From Notoacmeibacter sp. MSK16QG-6 (GTDB lineage: Bacteria; Pseudomonadota; Alphaproteobacteria; Rhizobiales; Rhizobiaceae), in assembly GCF_024158145.1 (NCBI RefSeq), contig NZ_JAMYXM010000001.1, positions 868,001 to 932,000 of the forward strand: a DNA stretch of 64,000 nucleotides, read 5' to 3'. Shown here in pieces: positions 53,046 to 61,794 of the stretch. Every line of letters starts with the position of its first letter. Position 1 is the first letter of the stretch. The translations under genes and the position numbers were made by a program. The notes below the pieces were generated by a model. It was not told the origin of the DNA and searched no databases. It saw only the letters and a list, made by a program, of their open reading frames with translations.

Positions 53046-54722
53046 TCAACGCCGTTTGGCGATGTAGATGCCGTAGGGCGGCAGGCTCTTTTCCGTTACG
53101 TCGAAGGGTTTGTCGTCCGGCTTGAGGGCCAGCGGCTCCCACACGCCGTCGGGGCAGGTCATCGGCGCGTTTTCACCACTCATATTGACGGCGATGAAGA
53201 GCGTTTCCTCCTCCGTCGACCGTTCGTAGCTCAGCACTCTATCGTCGGTTTGATGAAAGACGATTGTCCCCTTTGCCAGAGCTGGATGGGTGTGGCGAAA
53301 GGCCGTCAAGGTCCGATAGAAATGCAGCAGCGAATTTGAATCCTCTTCCTGCAGCGTCACCGACAGGTCCAGATGGCTGTTTGCAACCGGCAGCCAGGGT
53401 CTGGCAGAGGAGAAGCCGCCATGCGGAGCGTGGTGCGACCAGACCATCGGTGTGCGTGAACCGTCCCGTCCCTTGAAGGCCGGCCAGAACCGGATGCCGT
53501 AGGGGTCCTGCAGATCCTCATATGGCACTTCCGCTTCATCGAAGCCCAACTCCTCGCCCTGATAGAGGCTGACCGAGCCACGCAAGGTGAGAAGCACCGT
53601 CGCCAGAACGCGGAGAAACGCCGCGCGATCCTCGAAGACGGCATCGCAGTAGCGTGAAGCATGACGCGCGACGTCATGGTTCGAAAAAGCCCAGCACGAC
53701 CACCCATCCGGCGCCGCCGCCTCGACTTCCTCGACCGTCTTGCGCACACCGCGCGGCGTCAGTGGACCCGGCGCCAGAAATTCGAACGAGTAGCACATAT
53801 GGATGCCGTCGGTGCCGGAGGTGTATTGCCCGACGATTTCGAGCCCGCGCAGGGCGTCGCTCACCTCGCCAAGGGCGGCGCGGTCTTCGAACTCCTCCAG
53901 AAGCGCCCGAAACCGGGCGAGAAAAGCAAGATTCTCAGGCCGGCTCTTGTCGTAGATGTGGTTCTGATAATTGTACGGATTGACACGCGGCGCCGTGATT
54001 TCGTTGCGATCCTCCGGCGGCAGGGCCGGGTTGTTCTGCAGATCGGCGGAGTGAAAATAGAAATTGATGGTGTCCAGCCGGACGCCATCCACTCCGCGTT
54101 CCAGCCAGAAACGCACCGTGCCCAGAAGCGCGTCCTGAACTTCCGGATTATGGAAATTGAGATCAGGCTGACTGGTCAGAAAGTTATGCAGATAATATTG
54201 GCATCGTGTCGCATCCCACTCCCAGGCCGTGCCGCCGAAAATGGAAAGCCAGTTATTGGGCGGACCGCCATCTTCCTTTGGATCGGCCCAGACATACCAG
54301 TCCGCCTTGGCGCCATCGCGGCCGGAACGGCTCTCCATGAACCAGGGATGTCGATCCGATGAATGGGATATCACCTGATCGATAATAACCTTCAGGCCAA
54401 GTTCGTGGGCGCGACTGACGAGGCGGTCGAAATCGGAAAGCGTGCCGAACATTGGATCGACATCGGTGTAATGAGCGATGTCGTAGCCGAAATCATCCAT
54501 CGGCGATGGGAAGAAGGGGGAAATCCAGATCGCGTCGACGCCGAGGGACGCGACATAGGGCAGCCGCTGCGTTATCCCCGCAAGATCGCCGATCCCGTCT
54601 CCATTGCTGTCCTGAAAGGAGCGGGGATAGATCTGATAGATCACCGCACCGCGCCACCAGTCGGGGTCGCGCACCATGACAGGAGCTGTCATCTGTGCGT
54701 CGGCCATCGATTCAAGACTCAT
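53046..54722 (-). CDS. aglA: Alpha-glucosidase, GH13
   Basis: 558-residue GH13 enzyme. Conserved regions: YQIYPRSFQDSNGDGIGDLAGI (blocks YQIYPRSF and DSNGDGIGDLAG, about 31-45), region II GVDGVRLDTINFY with the nucleophile Asp (about 207), region III with the acid Glu in AALGEVSD (about 281) and region IV FSNHDVARH with the transition-state Asp (about 343). The region I His appears in IDQVISHSSDRHPWF (about 118). Similarity to rhizobial AglA, which cleaves alpha-glucosides such as sucrose or maltose in the cytoplasm, is strong. The usual aglEFGK transporter is not adjacent. An alternative start is MADAQ, five codons in. Confidence 0.9.
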   Translation of the reverse strand: MSLESMADAQMTAPVMVRDPDWWRGAVIYQIYPRSFQDSNGDGIGDLAGITQRLPYVASLGVDAIWISPFFPSPMDDFGYDIAHYTDVDPMFGTLSDFDRLVSRAHELGLKVIIDQVISHSSDRHPWFMESRSGRDGAKADWYVWADPKEDGGPPNNWLSIFGGTAWEWDATRCQYYLHNFLTSQPDLNFHNPEVQDALLGTVRFWLERGVDGVRLDTINFYFHSADLQNNPALPPEDRNEITAPRVNPYNYQNHIYDKSRPENLAFLARFRALLEEFEDRAALGEVSDALRGLEIVGQYTSGTDGIHMCYSFEFLAPGPLTPRGVRKTVEEVEAAAPDGWSCWAFSNHDVARHASRYCDAVFEDRAAFLRVLATVLLTLRGSVSLYQGEELGFDEAEVPYEDLQDPYGIRFWPAFKGRDGSRTPMVWSHHAPHGGFSSARPWLPVANSHLDLSVTLQEEDSNSLLHFYRTLTAFRHTHPALAKGTIVFHQTDDRVLSYERSTEEETLFIAVNMSGENAPMTCPDGVWEPLALKPDDKPFDVTEKSLPPYGIYIAKRR

Positions 54723-54798
54723 GAATTCGCCTCATCCTGACATTGGAATAGGTCAAAGACTGGCGCGTTCGCCCTGAAGGTCCAGCCGCCAAAGGCGT

Positions 54799-55653
54799 TT
54801 ACATCGCCGCAGCGCGACTTTTTTCGATATAGATTTCCCGAAGCCGCCGCGCGACCGGACCAGGTTCACCCTCGCCGATGGCAACGCCATCGATCTCGAT
54901 CACAGGGCAAACGAAGCTGCTGGCCGAGGTGGAGAAGGCTTCACGTGCCGCCTTCACTTCATCGGGCGTAAAGGGACGCTCCTCGACCTTGATCTGAAGC
55001 TCCCTCGCACACTGGAGCACGGCCTGACGGGTAATTCCGGAAAGGATGTCCGACGAAAGCTGTCGAGTAACGATCGTGCCATCCGTCGTAACGATATAGG
55101 CATTGTTGGACGATCCCTCCGTCACCAAGCCATCGCGAACCAGCCAGACATCGTCAGCGCCTTTCGCGTGTGCCTGGCTCTTGGCCCAGGATGCATAGAG
55201 AAGCTGAGTGGTCTTGATGTCGCTGCGCCGCCAGCGCAGATCATCGGCTGAAACCACCTTCTGGCCGCGCGCCGCAAGCGGACTGTCGACCAGCGATTTC
55301 TTCTGCGTGAACAGAACGAGGTTCGGGCGCGTTTCGGCATCCGGAAATAGAAAATCCCGGTCCGCCGCGCCCCGCGTGACCTGCAGGTAGATCATCCCCT
55401 CTTCAATTCCGTTTTCGGTAACGAGCGTCCGATGGATATCGAGCATTTCCTCATCGGAGACCGGCGCGGGCATATCCAGTTCGCTCAGAGAGCGTGACAG
55501 GCGCGCCATGTGGCCAGCGAAATCGATCAACTTGCCGTCCAGGACGGATGTCACCTCATAGACCGCATCGGCAAACAGAAACCCCCGGTCAAAAACGGAA
55601 ATCTTCGCTTCGTCTTCGGGGAGGTAATCCCCATTCACATAGACCGTTCGCAT
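54799..55653 (-). CDS. D-amino-acid transaminase-like class IV aminotransferase
   Basis: 284-residue fold type IV PLP enzyme. N-terminus MRTVYVNGDYLPEDEAKISV continues with FDRGFLFADAVYEV (about 21-34), the Schiff-base Lys is in SDIKTTQLLYAS (Lys about 145) and the Glu of the PLP site in GLVTEGSSNNAYIV (about 177). The closest functional analogy is D-amino-acid transaminase (D-Ala/D-Glu interconversion with oxo acids); branched-chain aminotransferase and aminodeoxychorismate lyase share the fold. Start chosen at MRTVYVNG with AAGGAAAG upstream; a long upstream frame has no family similarity. It is divergent from fnrN. Confidence 0.87.
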   Translation of the reverse strand: MRTVYVNGDYLPEDEAKISVFDRGFLFADAVYEVTSVLDGKLIDFAGHMARLSRSLSELDMPAPVSDEEMLDIHRTLVTENGIEEGMIYLQVTRGAADRDFLFPDAETRPNLVLFTQKKSLVDSPLAARGQKVVSADDLRWRRSDIKTTQLLYASWAKSQAHAKGADDVWLVRDGLVTEGSSNNAYIVTTDGTIVTRQLSSDILSGITRQAVLQCARELQIKVEERPFTPDEVKAAREAFSTSASSFVCPVIEIDGVAIGEGEPGPVARRLREIYIEKSRAAAM

Positions 55654-55827
55654 GAGAGCACTTTCCTTGAGGGACGCTGAGGGCAGTCTGACGGAGACGA
55701 TGTCGACTTGCACGACCGGCACTGACGGAAGTGCGTGTGCCGGATGAGCCGGTTTTAGATGATCCGCACCGATTATCAACGTCGCCCGGTATGTCATTTT
55801 CATTCGTCATCTGCGCGCAGAGAAAGT

Positions 55828-55841
55828 TTGAAGAAAACCAA
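55828..55841. promoter_or_regulatory. Imperfect FNR box upstream of fnrN
   Basis: TTGAA-GAAA-ACCAA matches TTGAT-N4-ATCAA at eight of ten positions and lies 90 bases upstream of the fnrN ATG in the divergent dat/fnrN region. Autoregulation through such boxes is known for fnrN genes in rhizobia; the two mismatches keep confidence modest. Confidence 0.45.
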
Positions 55842-55930
55842 ATTCTGTCACCGATCCGCCCGCTGAATACGTCTTATGTCTGGGGGCAAGAGCCCTTGGC
55901 GGGAAGCTGCGGCTGGTTTAGGTGCTAGCT

Positions 55931-56671
55931 ATGAGCAGCAAGCGACTCGATGTTCACAATTCGAACATTCCACAGGTCTGTCTGGCCTGCGAAGCCCGGC
56001 ACCGTGGTGTCTGCGGAACGCTGACCCCGGATCAGCTGCTGAAACTTTCCAAAACAACCAGCAAACACATTTTCGCCGCCGACGATGAGATGATTCCCGC
56101 AGGCGGCGAGGTACGCCATTATTCCAATATCCTGTCCGGCGTCGTGAAACTGACGCGGTTAATGTCCGATGGCCGACAGCAGATCGTGGGACTGCAATTC
56201 GCGCCGGACTTTCTTGGACGGCCGTTCCGCAATTCGAGCGATATCGCAGCGGAGGCGGCGACCGAAGTCCGCGTCTGCTCGTTTCCCAAAGCGACGCTCG
56301 AAGAACTGGTTCGCGAAGCGCCCGAACTGGAGCACATGCTTCATCAGCAGGCGCTCAAGGAGCTGGACGAGGCGAGAGAATGGATTCTGACACTCGGACG
56401 GAAGACCGCTGCGGAAAAGGTGGCGAGCTTCCTTTACCTCATCGCCAGCCATATCGATCCTGAGCAAAAGTCGGAGACTGGGCCAATCCATTTCGAACTC
56501 CCCTTGAAGCGCGCCGATATTGCCGACTTCCTAGGCCTGACGATTGAGACGGTCAGCCGCCAGATCACAAAATTGCGCAAGAGCGGAGTTATCGAACTTG
56601 AGGGAACGCGCATCGTGACAGTGCCTTCCATGAAGGCATTGCAGCGCGCTTCCGCAACCGATCTGGAGTAG
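55931..56671 (+). CDS. fnrN: Crp/Fnr family oxygen regulator (FnrN-type)
   Basis: 246-residue Crp/Fnr regulator with the N-terminal iron-sulfur cluster ligands spaced C-x2-C-x7-C (VCLACEARHRGVCG, Cys 17, 20, 28) and a fourth Cys at about 116 (EVRVCSFPK), the FnrN/Fnr arrangement for an oxygen-labile [4Fe-4S] cluster. The cyclic-nucleotide-like sensory beta-barrel spans about 45-150, a long dimer helix follows (LEHMLHQQALKELDEAREW) and the C-terminal HTH has KRADIADFLGLTIETVSRQI (about 196-215) with the recognition helix E-VSRQ, which reads TTGAT boxes. The ATG at 55931 is chosen; a GTG lies three codons upstream. It neighbours hemN and the cbb3 operon, whose divergent promoter has a perfect FNR box. 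Confidence 0.93.
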   Translation: MSSKRLDVHNSNIPQVCLACEARHRGVCGTLTPDQLLKLSKTTSKHIFAADDEMIPAGGEVRHYSNILSGVVKLTRLMSDGRQQIVGLQFAPDFLGRPFRNSSDIAAEAATEVRVCSFPKATLEELVREAPELEHMLHQQALKELDEAREWILTLGRKTAAEKVASFLYLIASHIDPEQKSETGPIHFELPLKRADIADFLGLTIETVSRQITKLRKSGVIELEGTRIVTVPSMKALQRASATDLE

Positions 56672-56695
56672 ATCGCCAAATCACGGAGGCGCTCG

Positions 56696-57076
56696 ATGAA
56701 ACTGGTGACGCTTACCCCTATCCTGCCCGTTCGCGCCATCAAAGAATCGATCGATTTTTACGAGCGCTTTCTCGGCTTTTCATGCAGCTTTCAGACCGAA
56801 GATTACGCTTATATCGCCCGTGACGGCATTGCGTGCCGGCTTGTCACAGCCCTTCCGGCAAAAGATATGAATTCGCCCGATAGCCAGGTCCATATCTATA
56901 TCGATGTGGACGGCATCGACGAGCTTTACTCGACGATGCAGAGCCAGTTGAAGAAATTACCGAAAGGGCGGCACCGTCCGCTGTTCGATACACCATACGG
57001 GTATCGCGAGTTTCACGTCATCGATCCCGATGTCACATTGATCTCCTTCGGAGAACGGGTCAGTACCTCTCCTTGA
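56696..57076 (+). CDS. VOC (glyoxalase/bleomycin-resistance) family protein
   Basis: 126-residue vicinal-oxygen-chelate fold protein: LTPILPVRAIKESIDFYERF (about 6-25), FLGFSCSFQTEDYAYIARDG, VHIYIDVDGIDELYSTM (about 66-82) and the C-terminal DTPYGYREFHVIDPDVTLISF with the metal-binding Glu in REFHVIDP (about 108). The single-domain family includes dioxygenases, glyoxalase I and resistance proteins that dimerise; nothing points to a specific one. It lies 24 bases after fnrN on the same strand and ends before a short convergent hairpin. Confidence 0.85.
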   Translation: MKLVTLTPILPVRAIKESIDFYERFLGFSCSFQTEDYAYIARDGIACRLVTALPAKDMNSPDSQVHIYIDVDGIDELYSTMQSQLKKLPKGRHRPLFDTPYGYREFHVIDPDVTLISFGERVSTSP

Positions 57077-57089
57077 TCAAAGCCGTCTT

Positions 57090-57104
57090 GCCCCAGCATG
57101 GGGC
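57090..57104. terminator. Short hairpin between convergent VOC and hemN genes
   Basis: GCCCCA-GCA-TGGGGC is a perfect 6-bp hairpin in the 34-base gap between the two stop codons. Neither side has a T run, so termination would be weak. Confidence 0.35.
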
Positions 57105-57110
57105 GGCGAG

Positions 57111-58469
57111 CTAGACAGCCTGAGAATAGCGGGCGGTTTCACCGGGCGTACGGTAGACGTCCATCCAGGACGCGACAATGCGGGCGAACGCGCGAGCATC
57201 CTGCGGCACCGTGACCACTTCTTCATCCATAGAGGCAAGCGCAAAATCGTCGTTCGCCACTTGCCACTTCACCGACTTGGCCAAGGATCGTGCCGGCTCC
57301 CCAAACCGATCCGCCAAAGCCGAAAAATCGAGGCGGAAATCGCAGAGCAGCCGTTCGATGGCGTAAGCTCTCATGCGGTCGTCGGCCGAGAGCGCATAGC
57401 CTTTCGAGGCGGTGGTCTCACCATTTTCCACCGCTGCGCGGTAGTTGTTCGTTGGAACAATATTCTGGATATAACCACCGGGATATTTCGAGATAGCCGA
57501 TGCGCCAAATCCGATCAGGACCGGCGCCGTATCGGCCGTATAGCCCTGAAAGTTCCTCCGGAGACAGCCGGTACGTGCTGCGACGGCCAAGGTGTCGGAC
57601 GGTAGAGCGAAATGGTCGAAGCCGATGGTGTCGTAACCGGCATCGACCAGAAAATTCGCGGCGATGTCCGCCTGTTTCAAACGCTCGTAACGTCCCGGAA
57701 GATCGCTGTCTGCAATCATACGCTGATGGGTTTTCGCCCAAGGCACGTGGGCATATCCGAACAGCGCCACACGCTCGGGCTGCAATTCGATCACCTGCTC
57801 GATAGTGCGCACGAGCCGCTCACTCGTCTGGCGCGGCAGGCCGTATAGCGCATCGATATTGAGCGTACAGTCCGTACGCTCCCGGAGCGCTGCAGCTACT
57901 GACGCCGTGGATTGGAAGCTTTGCGGCCGGTTGATCGCCGCCTGCACATCGGGGTCGAAATCCTGCACCCCGATAGATGCGCGAGTAAGGCCGAGGGCCT
58001 GCAAACCGTCGAGCGTATCGTCTGAGACATCGGACGGATCGATCTCGACAGCGATCTCGGCAGCCTTCTCTATACGGAAGACCGAGCGGATCGTTTCGCC
58101 AATCCGGATCATGTCTTCGCTATTCAGCAGGCTCGGCGATCCACCGCCGAGATGGAGTGCGCTCAGGGACGGCCGTGCGTCCAACCTCTGACCGAATGTC
58201 TCGATCTCCCTGATCAGCGTGTCGACATAGGCGCGGACGGGTTCGTAGCGCTTGGTCTGCTTGGTGTGGCAACCGCAGAACCAACAGAGCCTGTCACAGA
58301 AGGGGATATGGAGATAGACCGAGACCCGCTCACTGTCTCGGCAGGCATCGGCAAAGTCCTCGACAAGCGTCATTCCAACCGTTGCATCGAAATGCGGCGC
58401 GGTCGGATAGCTCGTATAGCGCGGCGTGGTCTCACCGTGAACGGCGAGTAGTGCGTCGAGATCCCTCAT
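57111..58469 (-). CDS. hemN: Oxygen-independent coproporphyrinogen III oxidase
   Basis: 452-residue radical SAM enzyme converting coproporphyrinogen III to protoporphyrinogen IX without oxygen in haem synthesis. The cluster motif is PFCDRLCWFCGCHT (C-x3-C-x2-C followed by the extra Cys of HemN, about 56-66), with LHLGGGSPSLL (about 106-116), EIDPSDVSDDTLD (about 144) and ASIGVQDFDPDVQ (about 165) forming the SAM and substrate site. It begins with an ATGA overlap on the hemerythrin-like gene. Both are expected to be FnrN-activated from the FNR box in front of them, to feed haem to the high-affinity cbb3 oxidase. Confidence 0.95.
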   Translation of the reverse strand: MRDLDALLAVHGETTPRYTSYPTAPHFDATVGMTLVEDFADACRDSERVSVYLHIPFCDRLCWFCGCHTKQTKRYEPVRAYVDTLIREIETFGQRLDARPSLSALHLGGGSPSLLNSEDMIRIGETIRSVFRIEKAAEIAVEIDPSDVSDDTLDGLQALGLTRASIGVQDFDPDVQAAINRPQSFQSTASVAAALRERTDCTLNIDALYGLPRQTSERLVRTIEQVIELQPERVALFGYAHVPWAKTHQRMIADSDLPGRYERLKQADIAANFLVDAGYDTIGFDHFALPSDTLAVAARTGCLRRNFQGYTADTAPVLIGFGASAISKYPGGYIQNIVPTNNYRAAVENGETTASKGYALSADDRMRAYAIERLLCDFRLDFSALADRFGEPARSLAKSVKWQVANDDFALASMDEEVVTVPQDARAFARIVASWMDVYRTPGETARYSQAV

Positions 58470-58984
58470 AAGGCGGCTCGCATTTCCTGTCGCAGAATGG
58501 GGACCACGTGATCCCGTTCAAAGGCGATATGGCGGCGCAGTCCCTCGAAGAACCCACGCAGCATGTAGCCCAGCGCCTCGGTATCGAGCCGTCCGCGGCC
58601 CGCAACATGATCGCGCAGGGCTTCCGCCAGTTCGTCGGCGTAAGATTTGTCAGCTACGTGCTCCAGCCAGAGACGCGCCATTGTCTGCTCCTGATCCGGC
58701 GAGACCGTCTTCCAAAGAGGAAAAACATGGGTTTCCTCGAATCTGTGCGCATCGGCAATGGCGGCTGGCAGAGCACGGGCGATGTGCAGACAGGCCTGCC
58801 TGTTCGCTTCTCCGGCCAGTTCGTCCGCTACCAGTTCCAGATTGTCGCATAGCAATTCCAGAAGTCGGATTTGATGCAGCATTCCTTCGATCACGACTCC
58901 CAGGTTGGCTGCTGCCGGTGTCGACAAGCGTGACAACGATGACGACTCGCCTGGCGGCGAGCCGCCCTCAATCGGCTCGTTCAC
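58466..58984 (-). CDS. Hemerythrin-like domain protein
   Basis: 172-residue four-helix protein with a candidate di-iron set: His in MLHQIRLLELLCDNLE (about 36), HRFEETHVFPLW (H-x3-E-x2-H type, about 78-84), LEHVADKSYADEL (about 102) and GLRRHIAFERDHVVPIL (H-x3-E-x2-H, about 149-156). Hemerythrin-like proteins bind or sense oxygen or nitric oxide, or repair iron centres (RIC/YtfE). A GTG at 58984 with GAGGGAG seven bases upstream is preferred, because the alternative ATG at 59038 has its Shine-Dalgarno directly abutting it and would lie upstream of the transcription start predicted from the FNR box. Stop overlaps the hemN start. Confidence 0.82.
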   Translation of the reverse strand: MNEPIEGGSPPGESSSLSRLSTPAAANLGVVIEGMLHQIRLLELLCDNLELVADELAGEANRQACLHIARALPAAIADAHRFEETHVFPLWKTVSPDQEQTMARLWLEHVADKSYADELAEALRDHVAGRGRLDTEALGYMLRGFFEGLRRHIAFERDHVVPILRQEMRAAL

Positions 58985-59042
58985 GGCCCAACTCCCTCGT
59001 GCTCTCTTTCCTTCAGTTTTCCCGAAGAGAGCCCGCATCTCC

Positions 59043-59056
59043 TTGATTCAGATCAA
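59043..59056. promoter_or_regulatory. Perfect FNR/FnrN anaerobox in the hemN-operon/ccoNOQP divergent promoter
   Basis: TTGAT-TCAG-ATCAA matches the consensus exactly. With the box centred at -41.5, starts would be near 59091 for ccoN and 59008 for the hemerythrin-hemN operon, both consistent with the assigned start codons. FnrN encoded 2.5 kb away is the obvious regulator. Confidence 0.9.
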
Positions 59057-59150
59057 GGCTCACAGGCGTCGCCTGCCTTACCGATCCCCGCTGACGGGAA
59101 AGGTGCGTTCCTGACCCGGATGGGGATATGTTGAAGAAGGAGTGCGCGTG

Positions 59151-60791
59151 ATGCGCAATCAGGTGGAAGCCTTTCTGGTAGGCGTGGCGGCAGTGCTTGC
59201 GCTTGTCCTGGCCGGTCTTGCAGCCGACGAGGGAATGCGAACCCATGCATGGGTGCTGTTTGGCGTTCTGGCCATAGCAACCTGGTTTCTGCTTCGGCGG
59301 GTGGACTTTTCGGGAGCGAAAACCGTTCCGCTGAGATCCGAAGTTGCTGCGACGGAACCGCTCTATAACGATACCGTCATCCGCTACGGCGTCATCGCAA
59401 CATCGGCGTGGGGTATTGTCGGGTTTCTGGTCGGCATCGTCGTCGCGCTGCAGCTCTCTTTTCCCGATCTGAACATCGAGCCGTGGTTCAATTTCGGTCG
59501 CATGCGTCCCCTGCATACATCGGCCGTGATTTTCGCCTTTGGCGGCAGCGCGCTCATCACAACCAGCTTCTACGTGGTGCAGAGAACGACACGTGCATCG
59601 CTGTTCGGCGGATCTTTGGCATGGTTCGTTTTCTGGGGCTACCAGCTCTTCATCGTGCTGGCCGCGACCGGCTATCTGCTCGGCATCACCCAGAGCAAAG
59701 AGTATGCCGAGCCAGAATGGTATGTCGATCTTTGGCTGACCATCGTGTGGGTGGCCTATCTGGTCGTGTTTGTCGGCACGCTGGTGAAGCGCAAGGAACC
59801 GCACATCTACGTCGCCAACTGGTTCTTCCTCTCATTCATCGTGACCGTCGCCATGCTCCATGTGGTGAATGGTCTGACCATGCCGGTCAGCCTGCTAGGC
59901 GCGAAGAGCTATAGCGCTTTCTCCGGCGTTCAGGACGCATTGACGCAGTGGTGGTACGGCCACAATGCCGTCGGTTTCTTCCTGACCGCAGGCTTCCTCG
60001 GCATGATGTATTATTTCATTCCGAAGCAGGCCAACCGACCAGTCTATTCGTATCGGCTGTCGATCATCCACTTCTGGAGCCTGATCTTCCTCTATATCTG
60101 GGCCGGCCCACACCATCTGCACTTCACCGCCCTGCCCGACTGGGCGCAGACGCTGGGCATGGTGTTCTCCGTCATGTTGTGGATGCCGAGCTGGGGCGGC
60201 ATGATCAACGGTCTGATGACGCTGTCGGGCGCATGGGACAAGCTGCGCACCGATCCGATCCTGCGCATGCTCGCTATGAGCGTCGCCTTCTACGGCATGT
60301 CTACATTCGAAGGCCCGATGCTCTCCATCAAGAGCGTAAACGGCCTGTCGCACTACACCGACTGGACGATCGGTCACGTCCATTCCGGTGCGCTTGGCTG
60401 GAACGGCATGATCACGTTCGGCGCGCTCTACTATCTGACGCCGAAACTGTGGGGCCGCACCCGGCTCTATTCGCTGCGGCTGGTCAACTGGCACTTCTGG
60501 CTGGCTACGCTCGGCATCGTGATCTACGCCGCCGTCATGTGGGTGTCCGGCATCATGCAGGGCCTGATGTGGCGCGAAGTCGGGCCGGATGGGTTCCTGG
60601 CCTACTCCTTCGTGGAGACGGTCCAGGCCATGCATCCCTACTATGTGGCTCGTGCTTTCGCCGGCATCCTGTTCCTCAGCGGTGCTCTGATCATGGCCTT
60701 CAACCTTTACCAGACCATTCGCGGCCGCCTGCGCGACGAAGCGCCGATGGGCCAGAGCGCCATCGAAGGCGTCGCGACGCCGGCAGAATGA
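59151..60791 (+). CDS. ccoN: cbb3-type cytochrome c oxidase subunit I
   Basis: 546-residue catalytic subunit of the high-affinity cbb3 oxidase, with about 12 membrane helices. Recognisable blocks: [20 protein letters not shown] (low-spin haem His, about 120), [20 protein letters not shown] (Cu-ligand His, Tyr region about 268), [37 protein letters not shown] (two Cu-ligand His, about 323) and [18 protein letters not shown] (haem b3 and b His, about 410-418). It reduces oxygen to water at the inner membrane at low oxygen. The ATG at 59151 is favoured, eight bases after AAGGAG; a GTG at 59142 is the alternative. First gene of ccoNOQP behind a perfect FNR box. Confidence 0.97.
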   Translation: MRNQVEAFLVGVAAVLALVLAGLAADEGMRTHAWVLFGVLAIATWFLLRRVDFSGAKTVPLRSEVAATEPLYNDTVIRYGVIATSAWGIVGFLVGIVVALQLSFPDLNIEPWFNFGRMRPLHTSAVIFAFGGSALITTSFYVVQRTTRASLFGGSLAWFVFWGYQLFIVLAATGYLLGITQSKEYAEPEWYVDLWLTIVWVAYLVVFVGTLVKRKEPHIYVANWFFLSFIVTVAMLHVVNGLTMPVSLLGAKSYSAFSGVQDALTQWWYGHNAVGFFLTAGFLGMMYYFIPKQANRPVYSYRLSIIHFWSLIFLYIWAGPHHLHFTALPDWAQTLGMVFSVMLWMPSWGGMINGLMTLSGAWDKLRTDPILRMLAMSVAFYGMSTFEGPMLSIKSVNGLSHYTDWTIGHVHSGALGWNGMITFGALYYLTPKLWGRTRLYSLRLVNWHFWLATLGIVIYAAVMWVSGIMQGLMWREVGPDGFLAYSFVETVQAMHPYYVARAFAGILFLSGALIMAFNLYQTIRGRLRDEAPMGQSAIEGVATPAE

Positions 60792-60805
60792 CGGGGATTT
60801 GAGCA

Positions 60806-61636
60806 ATGAGTGACAAGAAACCGAAAAAAGAAAACGAGGCGCTGGACGGCGCCTTGCCGGAGGTGAAGGCCGACCCCGTCGCCCGCGGACTTCTGGCCAA
60901 TCACGGCAAGATCGAGCGAAACGCTTCGCTTCTTCTCGTACTCAGCCTCGTAGTGGTTACAATCGGCGGTATCGTCGAAATCGCTCCGTTGTTCTGGCTG
61001 GAAAACACCATCGAGAAGGTGGAGGGTGTGCGCCCCTATTCGCCGCTCGAACTGGCCGGACGCAACATCTACGTTCGTGAAGGCTGTTATGTCTGTCACA
61101 GCCAGATGATCCGGCCGTTCCGCGATGAAGTGGAGCGCTACGGCCATTACAGCCTGGCGGCCGAGAGCATCTACGATCATCCTTTTCAGTGGGGATCGAA
61201 ACGGACGGGGCCTGATCTGGCTCGGGTCGGAGGCCGCTACTCCAACGAGTGGCACGTCCAGCACATGATCGAACCGCGCGATGTCGTCCCGGAAAGCATC
61301 ATGCCGTCCTATTCGTTTCTGGCTGACAAGGAACTGGTCGTCGAAGACCCTGCTGCGCATATGGTGGCCAATCGCCGGGTCGGCGTTCCCTATGACGACG
61401 CGATGATCGAGAACGCCAATGCCGACCTCGCTGTGCAGGCCGATCCGGACGGGGACTGGTCGGGCCTTCTGGAGCGATATCCCAAGGCTGTGACTGGCGA
61501 CTTCGACGGAGACCCATCCCGTGTGACGGAAATGGACGCTCTAATCGCCTACCTCCAGATGCTCGGCACGCTCGTCGACTTTTCGACCGAGACGCCGCAG
61601 CAGGCAGCCACCACGGACGATGGGGAGGCCAGCTAA
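60806..61636 (+). CDS. ccoO: cbb3-type cytochrome c oxidase subunit II (monohaem)
   Basis: 276-residue subunit with one N-terminal membrane anchor ([20 protein letters not shown], about 36-55) and a periplasmic c-type haem domain: [12 protein letters not shown] (CxxCH about 94-98) and the distal Met in [10 protein letters not shown] (about 171). It is longer than the roughly 243 residues I expect, through an about 20-residue charged cytoplasmic N-terminus ([20 protein letters not shown]) and an Asp/Thr-rich C-terminus. It passes electrons to CcoN. Its stop overlaps the ccoQ start by one base. Confidence 0.96.
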   Translation: MSDKKPKKENEALDGALPEVKADPVARGLLANHGKIERNASLLLVLSLVVVTIGGIVEIAPLFWLENTIEKVEGVRPYSPLELAGRNIYVREGCYVCHSQMIRPFRDEVERYGHYSLAAESIYDHPFQWGSKRTGPDLARVGGRYSNEWHVQHMIEPRDVVPESIMPSYSFLADKELVVEDPAAHMVANRRVGVPYDDAMIENANADLAVQADPDGDWSGLLERYPKAVTGDFDGDPSRVTEMDALIAYLQMLGTLVDFSTETPQQAATTDDGEAS

Positions 61637-61791
61637 TGGAATTGACTTATGACGCGATGCGGCACTTCGCCGATAGCTGGGGCCTGCTGGGCATGCTGGC
61701 CTTCTTTCTTGCAGCCGTTCTGATGGTCCTGCGCCCCGGTGCGCGGTCGCGGGCCGAAGACGCCGCGCAGATACCCTTCAAAGAGGACTGA
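61636..61791 (+). CDS. ccoQ: cbb3-type cytochrome c oxidase subunit IV (CcoQ/FixQ)
   Basis: 51-residue small subunit: [20 protein letters not shown], a membrane helix (GLLGMLAFFLAAVLMVLRPG) and the tail KARSRAEDAAQIPFKED-like (as SRAEDAAQIPFKED), which is the classical FixQ end. It stabilises the cbb3 complex. The ATG shares one base with the ccoO stop (TAATG), and ccoP begins three bases after its stop. Confidence 0.95.
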   Translation: MELTYDAMRHFADSWGLLGMLAFFLAAVLMVLRPGARSRAEDAAQIPFKED

Positions 61792-61794
61792 TAG

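Noticed and set aside
57072-57079. TTGATCAA near the VOC stop as an FNR site
   Set aside because: The half-sites lack the N4 spacer and the position is between convergent genes, where an activator site would have no promoter to serve.
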